From Betaproteobacteria bacterium (GTDB taxonomy: Bacteria; Pseudomonadota; Gammaproteobacteria; Burkholderiales; Rhodocyclaceae): a DNA stretch of 43,098 nucleotides. Positions 1 to 9,418 of the stretch are shown in pieces. The stretch's first letter is position 1. Every line of letters begins with the position of its first letter. The position numbers and the translations under genes are program-made. The stretch spans positions 1-43,098 of the forward strand of contig JACQYA010000140.1 of NCBI GenBank assembly GCA_016208425.1, in the 5' to 3' direction. The notes under the pieces are model-generated. The model saw only the letters and a list, made by a program, of their open reading frames with translations, was not told where the DNA came from and did not search any database.

Positions 1-123
1 CCATTTGTAAAACGTGGCCGAACTGATGCCGTGTTCCCGGCACAGTTCCGGGACCGGGCTGCCGCCCTCGGCCTGCTTGAGTACGGCGATGATCTGGCTG
101 TCTGAAAAGCGTGACGTCTTCAT
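1..123 (-). CDS. IS3-family transposase OrfA, N-terminal 41 residues (partial)
   Basis: The minus strand from 123 encodes 41 residues before the window ends. It begins MKTSRFSDSQIIAVLKQAEG and ends ISSATFYKW, the classic N-terminal helix-turn-helix of IS3-family OrfA proteins of the IS407-like type. This domain binds the ends of the element. OrfB, with the DDE catalytic domain, would follow to the left, outside the window. The ATG at 123-121 is the only sensible start. Completeness of the element cannot be judged. Confidence 0.85.
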   Translation of the reverse strand, partial: MKTSRFSDSQIIAVLKQAEGGSPVPELCREHGISSATFYKW

Positions 124-172
124 GTAAAATTTCCTCGGGCTGCCGTGGAGAAAATTCTACTTTTAACTGCCG
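1..172 (-). mobile_element. IS3-family insertion sequence, 5' end only (cut by window edge)
   Basis: This is the upstream end of an IS3-family element read on the minus strand. It holds the start of an orfA gene and about 50 bases of leader between that start (123) and the iscX stop codon (173). The rest of the element lies outside the window. I cannot place the terminal inverted repeat or a target duplication with only one end visible, so the outer limit at about 150-172 is an estimate. The element sits immediately behind iscX, the last gene of the isc operon. Confidence 0.6.
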
Positions 173-379
173 CTAATTTCCGGGGGGATTACCCTCGTCG
201 ATCCACGCCTGCTGGATGGCTTCGAGAATCTTCTCGCCGCAGTGTTCGGCGTCGTCGTCGAAGCCGGGCAAGGCCATCGCCCAGTTCATCAGATCAACGA
301 AGTTGATTTTCAGCGGGTCGACCTCGGGATGCGCTTCGGCGAGTTCGATGGCGAGGTCGTTGATGTCAGTCCATTTCAT
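173..379 (-). CDS. iscX: IscX (YfhJ), Fe-S assembly accessory protein
   Basis: This is a small acidic protein of 68 residues. IscX binds the cysteine desulfurase IscS, competes with frataxin and binds iron weakly, so it tunes the rate of cluster assembly. The start MKWTDINDLA at 379 matches the family, and an upstream in-frame ATG at 475 would add 32 residues that resemble nothing. Family signatures are the N-terminal WTD, the central FDDD-like segment and the C-terminal helix ending WIDEG. It is the last gene of the isc operon, 11 bases after fdx. The C-terminal tail (GNPPGN) differs from the usual ending, and an IS3 element begins right after the stop codon, so the last codons may have been altered by the insertion. 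Confidence 0.9.
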   Translation of the reverse strand: MKWTDINDLAIELAEAHPEVDPLKINFVDLMNWAMALPGFDDDAEHCGEKILEAIQQAWIDEGNPPGN

Positions 380-390
380 CGGCAGATCTC

Positions 391-732
391 CTAACGCTTG
401 CCTTCTTTGGTCATATTGATCGAGTAGCGCGGAATTTCGACAACCAGCGGAGTCGTGCCGACGATCACCTGGCACGATAGTCGGGAATTCGGTTCCAGGC
501 CCCAGGCTTTATCGAGCAGATCGTCCTCCAGTTCTTCCGACGGATCCAGCGTCTGAAATCCTTCGCGCACGATGACGTGGCAGGTCGTGCAGGCACACGA
601 CAACTCGCAGGCGTGTTCGATGGCGACGCCGTTTTCCAGCAGGTTCTCACACAACGATTTTCCGGCCTCGGCTTCGATCACGGCGCCGTCCGGGCAAAGC
701 TCGATATGCGGCAGGACGATGATTTGCGTCAC
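391..732 (-). CDS. fdx: ISC-type 2Fe-2S ferredoxin
   Basis: This adrenodoxin-like [2Fe-2S] ferredoxin of 113 residues supplies electrons for cluster assembly on IscU and for reductive coupling of clusters. The cluster ligands are C42, C48, C51 (pattern C-x5-C-x2-C) and C87; C46 is an additional, probably non-ligand cysteine. The length matches the family. It starts with GTG at 732, and the start overlaps the hscA stop in a GTGA arrangement, so translation is probably coupled. It lies between hscA and iscX as in Escherichia coli. Confidence 0.95.
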   Translation of the reverse strand: MTQIIVLPHIELCPDGAVIEAEAGKSLCENLLENGVAIEHACELSCACTTCHVIVREGFQTLDPSEELEDDLLDKAWGLEPNSRLSCQVIVGTTPLVVEIPRYSINMTKEGKR

Positions 733-2651
733 TCGGCTTCTCCCTTGGAGACCTGGGTCTGCGAGGGGTTGCCGGCCGCTTCGAGCTGGTGGATGCTCTT
801 GCCGGCGAGCGCGCGGCGGATCGATTTGTCCATGCGCCGTGCGGCGAAATCCTTGGTTTCGGCTTCCAGATCGTCCATCGCCAAGGTCAGGTGGCGACGG
901 CTTTCACTGAGGGCTGCGGTTTGCAATTTGATGATTGCCGCTTCGACGCGGGTTCTTTGTTCGGCCGAAAGCAGTTCCCCGTCGCTCTTGATCGCCGACT
1001 GGACGGCATCGATCAGGCGCTGCGCTTCGACCTGCGCTTCTTTCAGCGCGCGCCGGAAGGCGTCATCCTTGGTATGCGCCAGAGAATCCTTGAGCATGCC
1101 GGCAATTTCGTCGTCGGACAGCCCGTAGGACGGTTTGACGGTGACGCTGGCCTCGACGCCCGAGGTCTGTTCGCGCGCGGCGACCGAGAGCAGGCCGTCG
1201 GCATCGATCTGAAAGGTGACGCGAATGCGCGCCGCCCCCGCCACCATCGGCGGGATGCCGCGCAGCTCGAAGCGCGCCAGCGAGCGGCAGTCGCTGACCA
1301 GCTCGCGCTCGCCCTGCACGACATGCACCGCGAGCGCCGTCTGGCCGTCGCGGAAAGTGGTGAATTCCTGCGCGCGCGCCGCCGGAATCGTCGAATTGCG
1401 CGGAATGATCTTTTCGACCAGGCCGCCCATCGTCTCCAGCCCGAGCGACAGCGGAATAACGTCGAGCAACAGCCAGTCGTCGCCGGGCGCCCGGTTGCCG
1501 GCCAGCAGGTTGGCCTGCATCGCGGCGCCCAGCGCGACCACTTTATCGGGGTCGAGATTGTTCAGCGGGTCCTGCTTAAAAAATTCGCCGACGGCGTGCT
1601 GCACCTGCGGCATGCGTGTCGCCCCGCCGACCATCACCACGCCCTTGACGTCGAAAACCGTAAGCCCGGCGTCGCGCAAGGCTTTCTTGACCGGCTGTAA
1701 GGTCTTGGCGACCAGTGTCTGCGAGATCTCGCCAAATGTTTCAGTAGTCAGTTCCAAGTCGACCACTTCGCCGCTGTTCAGGCGCGTGGTGACCGGCGCA
1801 ACACCATGATAAGTCAGATATTCCTTGGCCTCGCGCGCGCGCGTCAGGAGCAGGCGGGCGTCTTCGACCGACAGCGGCAACAGCTTGGCGGCCTCCAGAA
1901 TCCAGCAGAAAATGCGCTGGTCGAAATCGTCGCCGCCCAGCGCCGAGTCACCGCCCGTCGACAGCACCTCAAAGACGCCCTTCGACAGGTTGAGAACCGA
2001 GATGTCGAACGTGCCGCCGCCCAGATCGTAGACCGCGTAAACCCCCTCGGCCGCGTTGTCCAACCCGTAGGCGATGGCGGCTGCGGTCGGCTCGTTGATC
2101 AGGCGCAAGACCGGGATACCGGCCAGCTTGGCTGCGTCTTTGGTCGCCTGGCGCTGGGCATCGTCGAAATACGCCGGAACAGTAATCACCGCGCCGACCA
2201 ATTGCCCGCCGAGCGCCACCTCGGCGCGCAGTCGCAGCGTGCGCAGGATGTCGGCCGAAACCTCAACCGGGCTTTTGACGCCGCCCGCCGTGCGCAGACG
2301 CACCATGCCGGGCGCTTCCGCGCTGCTTTCAAACTCGTAAGGCATGGACTCGCGATGGGTGATGTCGTGCAAGCCGCGCCCCATGAAACGCTTCACCGAA
2401 CCGATGGTGTTGCGCGGGTCGAGCGCTTGCCTGGCCTGCGCTTCGTAGCCGACTTCATTTCTGCCGTCCGCTTCGTAATGGACGACCGAAGGCAGCAACG
2501 GCCGCCCCAACTCGTCGTTGAGCACGACGGCCAGACCGCTGCGCACCGTGGCGACAAGCGAGTTGGTCGTTCCCAGGTCAATGCCGACCGCCAGTTTGTG
2601 CTGGTGCGGCGCCGCCGACTCGCCCGGCTCTGCAATCTGCAAAAGTGCCAT
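729..2651 (-). CDS. hscA: HscA, Hsp70-type chaperone for Fe-S cluster transfer
   Basis: HscA is a specialised DnaK-like ATPase. With its J-protein HscB it binds the LPPVK motif of IscU and drives cluster release to apoproteins. The protein has 640 residues. The chosen start at 2651 gives [12 protein letters not shown], which matches the family N-terminus; an in-frame ATG at 2687 lies within hscB and would add 12 unrelated residues. The Hsp70 phosphate-1 motif ([14 protein letters not shown]) and the DLGGGTFD phosphate-2 motif are visible, followed by the peptide-binding domain and a helical lid. The gene is translated after hscB (26-base gap) and overlaps fdx. Confidence 0.97.
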   Translation of the reverse strand: MALLQIAEPGESAAPHQHKLAVGIDLGTTNSLVATVRSGLAVVLNDELGRPLLPSVVHYEADGRNEVGYEAQARQALDPRNTIGSVKRFMGRGLHDITHRESMPYEFESSAEAPGMVRLRTAGGVKSPVEVSADILRTLRLRAEVALGGQLVGAVITVPAYFDDAQRQATKDAAKLAGIPVLRLINEPTAAAIAYGLDNAAEGVYAVYDLGGGTFDISVLNLSKGVFEVLSTGGDSALGGDDFDQRIFCWILEAAKLLPLSVEDARLLLTRAREAKEYLTYHGVAPVTTRLNSGEVVDLELTTETFGEISQTLVAKTLQPVKKALRDAGLTVFDVKGVVMVGGATRMPQVQHAVGEFFKQDPLNNLDPDKVVALGAAMQANLLAGNRAPGDDWLLLDVIPLSLGLETMGGLVEKIIPRNSTIPAARAQEFTTFRDGQTALAVHVVQGERELVSDCRSLARFELRGIPPMVAGAARIRVTFQIDADGLLSVAAREQTSGVEASVTVKPSYGLSDDEIAGMLKDSLAHTKDDAFRRALKEAQVEAQRLIDAVQSAIKSDGELLSAEQRTRVEAAIIKLQTAALSESRRHLTLAMDDLEAETKDFAARRMDKSIRRALAGKSIHQLEAAGNPSQTQVSKGEAE

Positions 2652-2676
2652 AAAGGTGGTGTGTCCCCGGATTCTC

Positions 2677-3204
2677 TTATTCTTCAAGCGATGCGATGGC
2701 GTCGTCGATCTCGGCCAGCAACTTCTCGAGAAACATCAGACGCCGTACGCGATCCGCCGCCTGCGCCTCATCGTGACTATCGTCGAGCAGCACGGCCAGT
2801 TCCTCGTAACGCTCGCCCATATTCTGCTTCAAACGATGATGCAGATGCTCCAGCTCGTGCTGTTCGGCTGCGGCGCGCGCTTCGGACACCGCCTCGCGCC
2901 ACTCCATCTGCTCGATCAGAAAATCGACCGGCATCGCGTTGTTGTTTTCGGCCGCGACATCGTGCCCCGACACTTGCAACAAGTAGCGTGCTCGCGACAA
3001 GGGTTTTTTCAGCGTGTGGTAAGCCTCGTTGACCCGCGTCGCCCACTGCAGGGAGAGGCGGCGCTCGGCGTCGCCCGCATTGGCGAAGCGATCGGGATGC
3101 ACCTGAGCCTGAACCTCGCGATAACGCGCGTCGAGCGCCGCCGCATCGAGCCGGAAAGCGCGCGGCAACTCGAACAGCGAAAAATGGTCGGCAGAAAAAT
3201 CCAT
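2677..3204 (-). CDS. hscB: HscB, J-domain co-chaperone of HscA
   Basis: HscB recruits IscU to HscA and stimulates the HscA ATPase. The 175-residue protein has an N-terminal J domain with the HPD motif at residues 36-38 and a C-terminal helical IscU-binding domain, which is the standard two-domain layout and length. It precedes hscA. A gap of 108 bases separates it from iscA, the largest gap in this operon; it contains a short CGGGGC/GCCCCG hairpin, which might set different expression of the scaffold and chaperone halves. That last point is inference. Confidence 0.96.
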   Translation of the reverse strand: MDFSADHFSLFELPRAFRLDAAALDARYREVQAQVHPDRFANAGDAERRLSLQWATRVNEAYHTLKKPLSRARYLLQVSGHDVAAENNNAMPVDFLIEQMEWREAVSEARAAAEQHELEHLHHRLKQNMGERYEELAVLLDDSHDEAQAADRVRRLMFLEKLLAEIDDAIASLEE

Positions 3205-3312
3205 AAGCTTCTAACGGCGGTCGATGCCGCACAAAATGGTAAGCGAAGCCGAGCCAGGCGCCCCGCACGCAGACAGTACGACAAACGCGGGGCAACGACG
3301 CCCCGGCGAGCC

Positions 3313-3636
3313 TCAAACGTTGAAGCTTTCGCCGCAGCCGCAGGCGTCTTTGACGTTCGGGTTGTTGAACTTGAAGCCTTCGTTCAAGCCCTCGCGCGTG
3401 TAATCCAGCTCCGTTCCGTCCAGGTAAGGAAAACTCTTGGGATCGACCAGCACCTTCACCCCGTGCGACTCGAACTCGATGTCGTCGGACAGTACGGAAT
3501 CGGCAAACTCCAGCTTGTAGGCCATGCCGGAACAACCGCTGGTGCGCACGCCAAGCCGCAGGCCGACGCCCTTGCCGCGCTTTTTCAGATAGTTGGCGAC
3601 ATGCTTTGCCGCCCGTTCGGATAACGTAACCGCCAT
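3313..3636 (-). CDS. iscA: IscA, A-type Fe-S carrier protein
   Basis: IscA is an A-type carrier that passes Fe-S clusters, mainly 4Fe-4S, to target proteins. The 107-residue protein has the three conserved ligand cysteines C35, C99 and C101, the last two in the DACGCGESF motif. A strong ribosome binding site (AAGGAGG) precedes the ATG. It lies 32 bases after iscU and follows the standard iscS-iscU-iscA order. Confidence 0.97.
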   Translation of the reverse strand: MAVTLSERAAKHVANYLKKRGKGVGLRLGVRTSGCSGMAYKLEFADSVLSDDIEFESHGVKVLVDPKSFPYLDGTELDYTREGLNEGFKFNNPNVKDACGCGESFNV

Positions 3637-3668
3637 TGCAATTCCTCCTTCCTCAACCTAAGGGTTCG

Positions 3669-4055
3669 TTAGTGTTCGCCGTGCTTCTTCCTGTAATCCG
3701 CCACCGCCGCCTTGATCGCGTCCTCGGCGAGAATCGAGCAGTGGATTTTAACCGGCGGCAAGGCGAGTTCCTCGGCAATCTGCGTATTCTTGATGTCGAG
3801 CGCTTGATCGATCGTCTTGCCCTTTACCCACTCGGTGACCAGCGAAGACGAAGCAATCGCCGAACCGCAACCGTAAGTCTTGAACTTCGCATCCTCGATC
3901 ACGCCATCCTTGCCGACCTTGATCTGCAACTTCATCACGTCGCCGCAAGCCGGCGCGCCGACCATGCCGGTCGCCACGCCTTCCTCCTCCTTGCCGAAGG
4001 AACCGACGTTACGCGGGTTTTCGTAATGATCCAGAACCTTGACGCTGTATGCCAT
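3669..4055 (-). CDS. iscU: IscU, scaffold for Fe-S cluster assembly
   Basis: IscU receives sulfur from IscS and iron, and builds the nascent 2Fe-2S cluster. The 128-residue protein has every expected active residue: C37, D39, C63, H105 and C106. The LPPVK motif recognised by HscA is at residues 99-103. The length is typical. A GGAGA ribosome binding site precedes the start. It sits 32 bases from both iscS and iscA. Confidence 0.98.
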   Translation of the reverse strand: MAYSVKVLDHYENPRNVGSFGKEEEGVATGMVGAPACGDVMKLQIKVGKDGVIEDAKFKTYGCGSAIASSSLVTEWVKGKTIDQALDIKNTQIAEELALPPVKIHCSILAEDAIKAAVADYRKKHGEH

Positions 4056-4087
4056 GATTTATCTCCAATAATTCGTGAAGTGCCTTA

Positions 4088-5299
4088 TCAATGCGCCGCC
4101 CATTGAACGGTGCTCAGGTCGACACCATCCTGCACCATTTCCCAAAGCGGGGAAAGTTCGCGCAGCTTGCCGATTTTTTCGTGCAGCAGTTTGACCGCGT
4201 AGTCGATTTCCTCTTCGGTATTGAAGCGGCCGATCGTGAAGCGGATCGAGCTGTGCGCCAGCTCGTCCTCGCGACCCAGGGCGCGCAATACATACGAGGG
4301 TTCAAGCGACGCCGAAGTGCAGGCCGATCCCGACGAGACGGCGAGATCCTTGATCGCCATCAGCATCGACTCGCCTTCGATGTAGGCGAAGCTGATGTTC
4401 AGGTTATGGGGAACGCGCTGTTCCATATCGCCGTTGACGAACACCTGGTCGATATCCGACAAGCCCTTGAGCAGGCGGTCGCGCAACTTGCGGATATGCG
4501 CGTTCTCGGCGTCCATCTCCTCGCGCGCAATGCGGAAGGCCTCGCCCATACCGACGATCTGGTGCGTCGCCAGCGTGCCCGAGCGGAAGCCCCGCTCATG
4601 TCCGCCGCCGTGCATCTGCGCCTCCAGCCGCACGCGCGGCTTGCGGCGGATGTACAACGCGCCGATGCCTTTCGGGCCGTAGGTTTTGTGCGCGCAGAAA
4701 CTCATCAGGTCGACCTTCAGCGTTGACAGGTCGATTGTCACCTTGCCCGTCGCCTGCGCCGCATCGACGTGGAAGATAATGCCCTTGTCGCGGCAGATCT
4801 GACCGATTTCGGCAACCGGCTGGATGACGCCGATCTCGTTGTTCACGAACATCACCGACACCAGAATCGTGTCGGGACGTAGCGCCGCCTTGAACGCTTC
4901 TAGGTCGAGCAGGCCATCTTCCTTGACATCGAGGTACGTCACCTCGAACCCCTGGCGCTCAAGTTCGCGGCAGGTGTCGAGCACGGCCTTGTGCTCGGTT
5001 TTCACGGTAATCAGGTGTTTGCCTTTGCCGGAGTAGAAATGTGTGGCGCCCTTGATCGCCAAATTGTTCGATTCCGTCGCGCCGGAAGTCCATACAATTT
5101 CCTTCGGATCGGCGTTGACCAGCTTCGCCACTTCCTCGCGCGCTTCTTCGACCGCCGCTTCCGCCACCCAGCCAAAAGCGTGCGAGCGCGAGGCCGGGTT
5201 GCCGAATTTTTCGACCAGATAGGGAATCATCTTCTCCGCCACGCGCGGATCGACCGGCGTGGTTGCCGAATAATCGAGATAAATCGGCAGATTCAACAT
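4088..5299 (-). CDS. iscS: IscS, cysteine desulfurase
   Basis: This PLP enzyme removes sulfur from cysteine and delivers it as persulfide to IscU and to tRNA thiolation partners. The 403-residue protein has the PLP lysine K205 in the motif [10 protein letters not shown], and the persulfide cysteine C327 in SSGSACTSA on the long mobile loop of group I enzymes. The C-terminus ends in WAAH, close to the IscU-docking tail of E. coli IscS. It is the second of two tandem cysteine desulfurases in this operon and is closer to true IscS than its upstream neighbour. Confidence 0.97.
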   Translation of the reverse strand: MLNLPIYLDYSATTPVDPRVAEKMIPYLVEKFGNPASRSHAFGWVAEAAVEEAREEVAKLVNADPKEIVWTSGATESNNLAIKGATHFYSGKGKHLITVKTEHKAVLDTCRELERQGFEVTYLDVKEDGLLDLEAFKAALRPDTILVSVMFVNNEIGVIQPVAEIGQICRDKGIIFHVDAAQATGKVTIDLSTLKVDLMSFCAHKTYGPKGIGALYIRRKPRVRLEAQMHGGGHERGFRSGTLATHQIVGMGEAFRIAREEMDAENAHIRKLRDRLLKGLSDIDQVFVNGDMEQRVPHNLNISFAYIEGESMLMAIKDLAVSSGSACTSASLEPSYVLRALGREDELAHSSIRFTIGRFNTEEEIDYAVKLLHEKIGKLRELSPLWEMVQDGVDLSTVQWAAH

Positions 5300-5358
5300 G
5301 GTGCTCGCTCCGTAATGTTCAACATAGATTCAAGGAGGCTCTCAACACGGCTACCAAC

Positions 5359-6516
5359 TCAGACCGCTATTGCGGTCAGGCGCCTCAGCTTGGCGACCGT
5401 CGCCTGCAAGGTTTTCAAAAAATCTTCCACCTGCCCGGCGGTGTTGGCCGCGCCCAGGCTCACGCGCACCGCGCCGCGCGCCAGTTCCGGCGCCACGCCC
5501 ATCGCGCGCAGGACGTGCGACGGCTCCGGGTTGGCGCTCGAACACGCCGCGCCGCTGGCGACCGCGAAACCGGCGCGGTCGAGTTGGGCGACCAGCGTTT
5601 CGCCGTCGAAATCGGGCAAGGCGAAATACGCCGTGTTCGGCAAACGTTCCGCTCCGGCACCAAACAGGATTGCACCGATCTCCAGCAAACCCCGCTCCAA
5701 GCGTTCGCGCAATGCGGCCAGGCGCGGCGCGGCTTCCGCCATGCCGTGCACGGCCAACTCGCACGCGACGCCGAATCCGACAATCGCCGCGACGTTCTCG
5801 GTGCCGGAACGCAGCCCGCGCTCGTGCCCGCCGCCGGCGATCAGCGGTTCCAGTTCGACCCGCTTGTCGAGCACCAGCGCCGCCGCGCCTTTCGGCCCGC
5901 CGATCTTGTGCGCCGAGAGCGTCATGGCGTGCACACCGGCCGCGTTCAGCGCGCGAAAATCGACCGGGATCTTGCCCAGCGCCTGCACCGCGTCGGTGTG
6001 GAACCAGGCACCGGCCGCCCGCGCCGGTTCGGCCAAGGCCGGCAGATCCTGCAACACGCCCGTTTCGTTGTTGGCCAGCATCGCCGATACGATCCCGGGC
6101 TTTTGCGCCAGCGTCGCCAGAAAATTTTCCGTGCCGATCCGGCCTTCGCCGTCGACCGCCAGCTTGCGCAGCAACCAGCCGCGTTGGGTCAACTGTTCGG
6201 CCGGCTTGATGACGCAAGGATGATCCGTGGCGCCGACGGCGAGCAGGCCGGGTCTCAGGCACGCGCTAGCGCCCTTGATAAAGAGATTGTTCGCTTCCGA
6301 ACCGCCGCCGGTAAATATAATTTCCGTCGCATGTGCGCCCACCGCCGCAGCGACCCTGGCGCGCGCCTCGTCGATTGCCCGCCTTGCCGCGCGACCATAT
6401 TCATGGCGGCTGGAAGCGTTGCCGAATTGCGCCGTGAGCCAAGGCAACATCGCTTCCAGCACCGCCGGAGCGAGCGGCGTCGTCGCGTTGTGATCGAAAT
6501 AGACGGGAGCAAACAT
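5359..6516 (-). CDS. second cysteine desulfurase, NifS/IscS-like
   Basis: This 385-residue group I PLP-dependent cysteine desulfurase lies between iscR and iscS. The PLP lysine is K204 (SAHKIGGPKG) and the persulfide cysteine is C325 (SGAACSSANP), so both catalytic residues are intact. It is a diverged paralogue of the downstream IscS rather than a recent copy. It lacks the IscS-type C-terminal tail that docks IscU and ends in LRRLTAIAV instead. It may supply sulfur for a different acceptor or back up IscS; the sequence does not tell which. It lies 12 bases after iscR and 59 bases before iscS, so it is part of the operon. NifS, for nitrogenase maturation, is the alternative name, but no nif genes are present here. 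Confidence 0.92.
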   Translation of the reverse strand: MFAPVYFDHNATTPLAPAVLEAMLPWLTAQFGNASSRHEYGRAARRAIDEARARVAAAVGAHATEIIFTGGGSEANNLFIKGASACLRPGLLAVGATDHPCVIKPAEQLTQRGWLLRKLAVDGEGRIGTENFLATLAQKPGIVSAMLANNETGVLQDLPALAEPARAAGAWFHTDAVQALGKIPVDFRALNAAGVHAMTLSAHKIGGPKGAAALVLDKRVELEPLIAGGGHERGLRSGTENVAAIVGFGVACELAVHGMAEAAPRLAALRERLERGLLEIGAILFGAGAERLPNTAYFALPDFDGETLVAQLDRAGFAVASGAACSSANPEPSHVLRAMGVAPELARGAVRVSLGAANTAGQVEDFLKTLQATVAKLRRLTAIAV

Positions 6517-6528
6517 GATTTCCGGGCT

Positions 6529-7020
6529 TCAAGCGGCCTTCGCGACAACCCTGGCGCGCGGGCGCGGCCCTATCCGCCGCGCATCCTTGAGCACGACGGC
6601 GCCCGCGCCCATCTTACCGCGATGCCGTTCGACCAGTTCGGACAGGAATACCGAGTTGAGATACTCGTACATCTTGACGTTCAGCGTGGCCCACAGATCG
6701 TGCGTCATGCAACGGTCTTCGTCACGGCAGTTTTCCTTGCCGCCGCACTGCGTCGCATCCATCGGCTCGTCGACCGCGCGGATGATGTCGGCGACGCTGA
6801 TCTGCTCGACCGGACGCGCCAGGCAGTAACCGCCGCCCGGCCCGCGCACGCTGTCGACCAGCCGGCACCGGCGCAGACGGCCAAACAGTTGTTCGAGATA
6901 GGAAAGCGAAATTTTCTGCCGCTCGCTGATCCCGGACAGCGTCACCGGGCCGTCATCGCCGCGCAGCGCCAGATCGATCATCGCGGTGACCGCAAAACGC
7001 CCCTTGGTTGTCAATCGCAT
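6529..7020 (-). CDS. iscR: IscR, Fe-S cluster-sensing transcription regulator
   Basis: IscR is an Rrf2-family regulator that carries a 2Fe-2S cluster and represses the isc operon when clusters are plentiful. The 163-residue protein has an N-terminal winged helix ([19 protein letters not shown]) and cluster ligands C92, C98, C104 and H107. A GGAG ribosome binding site lies before the ATG. It is the first gene of the isc operon. The matching promoter and a palindrome like an IscR type 1 site lie directly upstream at 7037-7086. Confidence 0.97.
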   Translation of the reverse strand: MRLTTKGRFAVTAMIDLALRGDDGPVTLSGISERQKISLSYLEQLFGRLRRCRLVDSVRGPGGGYCLARPVEQISVADIIRAVDEPMDATQCGGKENCRDEDRCMTHDLWATLNVKMYEYLNSVFLSELVERHRGKMGAGAVVLKDARRIGPRPRARVVAKAA

Positions 7021-7036
7021 CGGGTTTCTCCAGATA

Positions 7037-7086
7037 ATACTTGATTAATTTTGTCAACTATAAGCGGCGCGGCGCAATTTAGTCAA
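7037..7086 (-). promoter_or_regulatory. isc operon promoter with overlapping IscR-type palindrome
   Basis: On the minus strand a -35 box TTGACT (7086-7081), an 18-base spacer and a -10 box TATAGT (7063-7058) form a good sigma-70 promoter. The 25-base segment 7037-7061 is an imperfect palindrome: its minus-strand half ATAGTTGAC is matched by TCAAGTAT on the other side. This resembles type 1 IscR sites, which bind the cluster-loaded form. It covers the -10 region and the start-site area, so bound IscR should block transcription. The -35 box overlaps the last codons of cysE. Confidence 0.75.
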
Positions 7087-7831
7087 CAATTTTGCCCAAG
7101 TATTTCGGATCGAATTTGTCGGCGGTCGCCAGTTCATCCTCGACTGACACGCCGGCCGATTCCAGTTTCTTGAGCAGCAGCTCGAACCGCCTGTCGGTTT
7201 CCACCGCATGGTCGAGCAACCCGTGGATTGCCTTGGCCAGCGGATCGTCCTGGTTGGACGCCAGCGCATAGGCGGAAAACCCCATCTGCCCGGCTTTTTC
7301 CTCGCGCTTTTGCGCCTGTTCGGTATCGATGATGCGCGCCGGATTACCGACCGCCGTCGTCCCCGCCGGCACATCCTTGACCACCACGGCGTTGGAGCCG
7401 ACCTTGGCGCGCGCGCCTACCATGATCGGGCCAAGCACCTTGGCGCCGGCGCCGATCACCACGCCGCTTTCCACAGTCGGATGGCGGCGCCCTTTGTTCC
7501 ATGAGGTGCCGCCCAGCGTCACGCCGTGGTACAGCGTCACGTCGTCGCCGATCACCGCCGTCTCGCCGATCACCACGCCCATGCCGTGGTCGATGAAAAA
7601 GCGCCGGCCTATCGTTGCGCCGGGATGTATCTCAATGCCGGAAATAAAGCGCGCGAAATGCGAAACAAAACGGCCCAGCCAGCGGAATTGATGCGTCCAC
7701 AGCCAATGCGCCAAGCGGTACAGGATCAGCGCGTGCACTCCCGGGTAGCAGGTCAGCACCTCCCACGAGGTGCGTGCGGCGGGGTCGCGGTCGAATACCG
7801 ACAGGATGTCTTCGCGCAGGCGGCTGAACAT
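7079..7831 (-). CDS. cysE: CysE, serine O-acetyltransferase
   Basis: CysE transfers acetyl from acetyl-CoA to L-serine and makes O-acetylserine for cysteine synthesis. The 250-residue protein has an N-terminal helical domain and then left-handed beta-helix hexapeptide repeats, with the active-site stretch [19 protein letters not shown] and the later GNPARI motif. The order cysE-iscR is common, and it is sensible because cysteine is the sulfur donor for IscS. The gene has its own promoter at 7862-7890. Its stop codon overlaps the -35 box of the isc promoter. Confidence 0.96.
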   Translation of the reverse strand: MFSRLREDILSVFDRDPAARTSWEVLTCYPGVHALILYRLAHWLWTHQFRWLGRFVSHFARFISGIEIHPGATIGRRFFIDHGMGVVIGETAVIGDDVTLYHGVTLGGTSWNKGRRHPTVESGVVIGAGAKVLGPIMVGARAKVGSNAVVVKDVPAGTTAVGNPARIIDTEQAQKREEKAGQMGFSAYALASNQDDPLAKAIHGLLDHAVETDRRFELLLKKLESAGVSVEDELATADKFDPKYLGKIVD

Positions 7832-7861
7832 GAATGCGACTCTCCATAAGCGTTGGCTGAC

Positions 7862-7890
7862 ATTCTAAAATACCCGACTGATGCGTTCAA
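7862..7890 (-). promoter_or_regulatory. cysE promoter
   Basis: On the minus strand TTGAAC (7890-7885), a 17-base spacer and TAGAAT (7867-7862) form a sigma-70-like promoter about 31 bases upstream of the cysE ATG. It falls in the 83-base gap after mucD. Confidence 0.6.
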
Positions 7891-7914
7891 CTTTTTCCCG
7901 AAATATCGCCGCGC

Positions 7915-9348
7915 TCATTCGCTTTTTTTGTCGGATTGCCCCTTGACCGTCACGAAGGTCTGCATGTCGCCGCGCCGCACCAGCAAGGTAATGTTGGCGC
8001 TCTTGTCGATCTGCGCCAACAATTTGTTGAACTGATCGACGCTCTTGATATCGGTGCTCGCCCCGCGTGAAATCAGCGCCAGAATGATGTCGCCCGCGCG
8101 CAAATCGGCGCGCGCCGCGCTGCCGCGAATATCCTCGACGACCAGGCCGCCGTTCACCTTAAGCTCGCGTTTCTGCTCTTCGTTCAGCTCGGACACCACC
8201 AGTCCCAGCCGGTTCGCGGCCGTTTCGACCGGTTTGTTGGGCTTGCCGCTCTTGGCGGCGATTTTTTCGTCGGGAACCTCGCCGACGACGACGCTCACCT
8301 CCCTGGTTGCACCCTTTCGCCAGATCTGCATGGAGATGCGGGTTCCCGGCCGGATGGCACCGACGATGCGCGGCAGATCGCTCGAACCGGCGATCATCTT
8401 GCCGTCGAACTTGAGGATCACATCCCCGGCCTCCACCCCCGCCTTGTCGGCCGGGCTACCTTTCTCGACAGAACTGACCGCGGCGCCCTGCGCCTTGCTC
8501 AAGCCGAAGGAATCGGCCAGCTCTTTCGTGACTTCCTGGATCACGACACCGATCCGGCCGCGACTGACTTTGCCGTTGGCGCGCAACTGCCCCTGTACCT
8601 CCATCGCCACGTCGATCGGGATAGCGAACGAGATCCCCATGAATCCGCCGGAACGGCTATAGATCTGCGAGTTGATGCCGACGACCTCACCCTTCATGTT
8701 GAACAGCGGCCCCCCGGAGTTGCCCGGGTTGATCGCCACGTCGGTCTGGATGAAGGGGACGAAATTCTCTTGCGGCAAGGAACGCCCCTTGGCGCTGACG
8801 ATGCCGGCCGTCACGCTGTTATCGAAACCGAACGGAGAGCCGATGGCGACCACCCATTCGCCCACCCTGAGCGCGTTCGGGTCGCCCAGATGCACCGCCG
8901 GCAGACCCGCCGCGTCGATTTTGATGAGCGCCACGTCGGTACGCTTGTCGGCGCCGATCACCTTGGCCTTGAATTCGCGCTTGTCGGTCAGGCGGACGAG
9001 AATCTCGTCGGCCGACTCGACGACGTGCGCGTTGGTCAGGACGTAGCCGTCGGCGCTGACGATGAAACCGGAACCGAGCGAGCGGCTCTCGAAGTCGCGC
9101 GGAGCGCCCTGGATGCCGGGCTGACGCGGGATGAAACGGCGAAAAAAATCGAACATCGGGTCGTTTTCGTCGAACGGGAACGGTGTCGCGTTGCGCCCGT
9201 TGCCGCGCACCACTTGGGTCGTGCTGATATTGACGACGGCCGGCCCCTGTTTTTCGACGAGTTCGGTAAAGTCGGGCAGCCCCCGGTTCTGAGCCTGCGC
9301 GATCAGCGAAAACAGGAAAAAAAATAACGCTGTGACAATCTGTTTCAT
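7915..9348 (-). CDS. mucD: MucD/DegP-type periplasmic serine protease
   Basis: This HtrA-family protease degrades misfolded periplasmic proteins. The start at 9348 gives a 477-residue protein with a clean signal peptide (MKQIVTALFFFLFSLIAQAQ, cleavage probably after AQA). An upstream in-frame ATG at 9639 lies inside rseC and adds unrelated residues. A GGAGG ribosome binding site lies 11 bases upstream of the chosen start. The catalytic triad is H108, D138 and S211 (NPGNSGGPL). Two PDZ domains follow, at about residues 265-350 and 385-470. It is the last gene of the rpoE-rseC-mucD set. In Pseudomonas and betaproteobacteria a protease at this position damps the RpoE/AlgU response. Confidence 0.95.
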   Translation of the reverse strand: MKQIVTALFFFLFSLIAQAQNRGLPDFTELVEKQGPAVVNISTTQVVRGNGRNATPFPFDENDPMFDFFRRFIPRQPGIQGAPRDFESRSLGSGFIVSADGYVLTNAHVVESADEILVRLTDKREFKAKVIGADKRTDVALIKIDAAGLPAVHLGDPNALRVGEWVVAIGSPFGFDNSVTAGIVSAKGRSLPQENFVPFIQTDVAINPGNSGGPLFNMKGEVVGINSQIYSRSGGFMGISFAIPIDVAMEVQGQLRANGKVSRGRIGVVIQEVTKELADSFGLSKAQGAAVSSVEKGSPADKAGVEAGDVILKFDGKMIAGSSDLPRIVGAIRPGTRISMQIWRKGATREVSVVVGEVPDEKIAAKSGKPNKPVETAANRLGLVVSELNEEQKRELKVNGGLVVEDIRGSAARADLRAGDIILALISRGASTDIKSVDQFNKLLAQIDKSANITLLVRRGDMQTFVTVKGQSDKKSE

Positions 9349-9418
9349 AGCAATGGAAACCTCCAGGAAGACGCGGAAAAGCCTATGAAACGCCGACGTG
9401 AGGACGAAGCTTGAAATT

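Noticed and set aside
5359-6516. nifS of a nitrogen-fixation cluster
   Set aside because: No nif genes are nearby, and it lies inside the isc operon directly behind iscR.
5263-7044. 593-codon plus-strand frame across the second cysteine desulfurase and iscR
   Set aside because: It is a shadow of two strongly conserved minus-strand genes.
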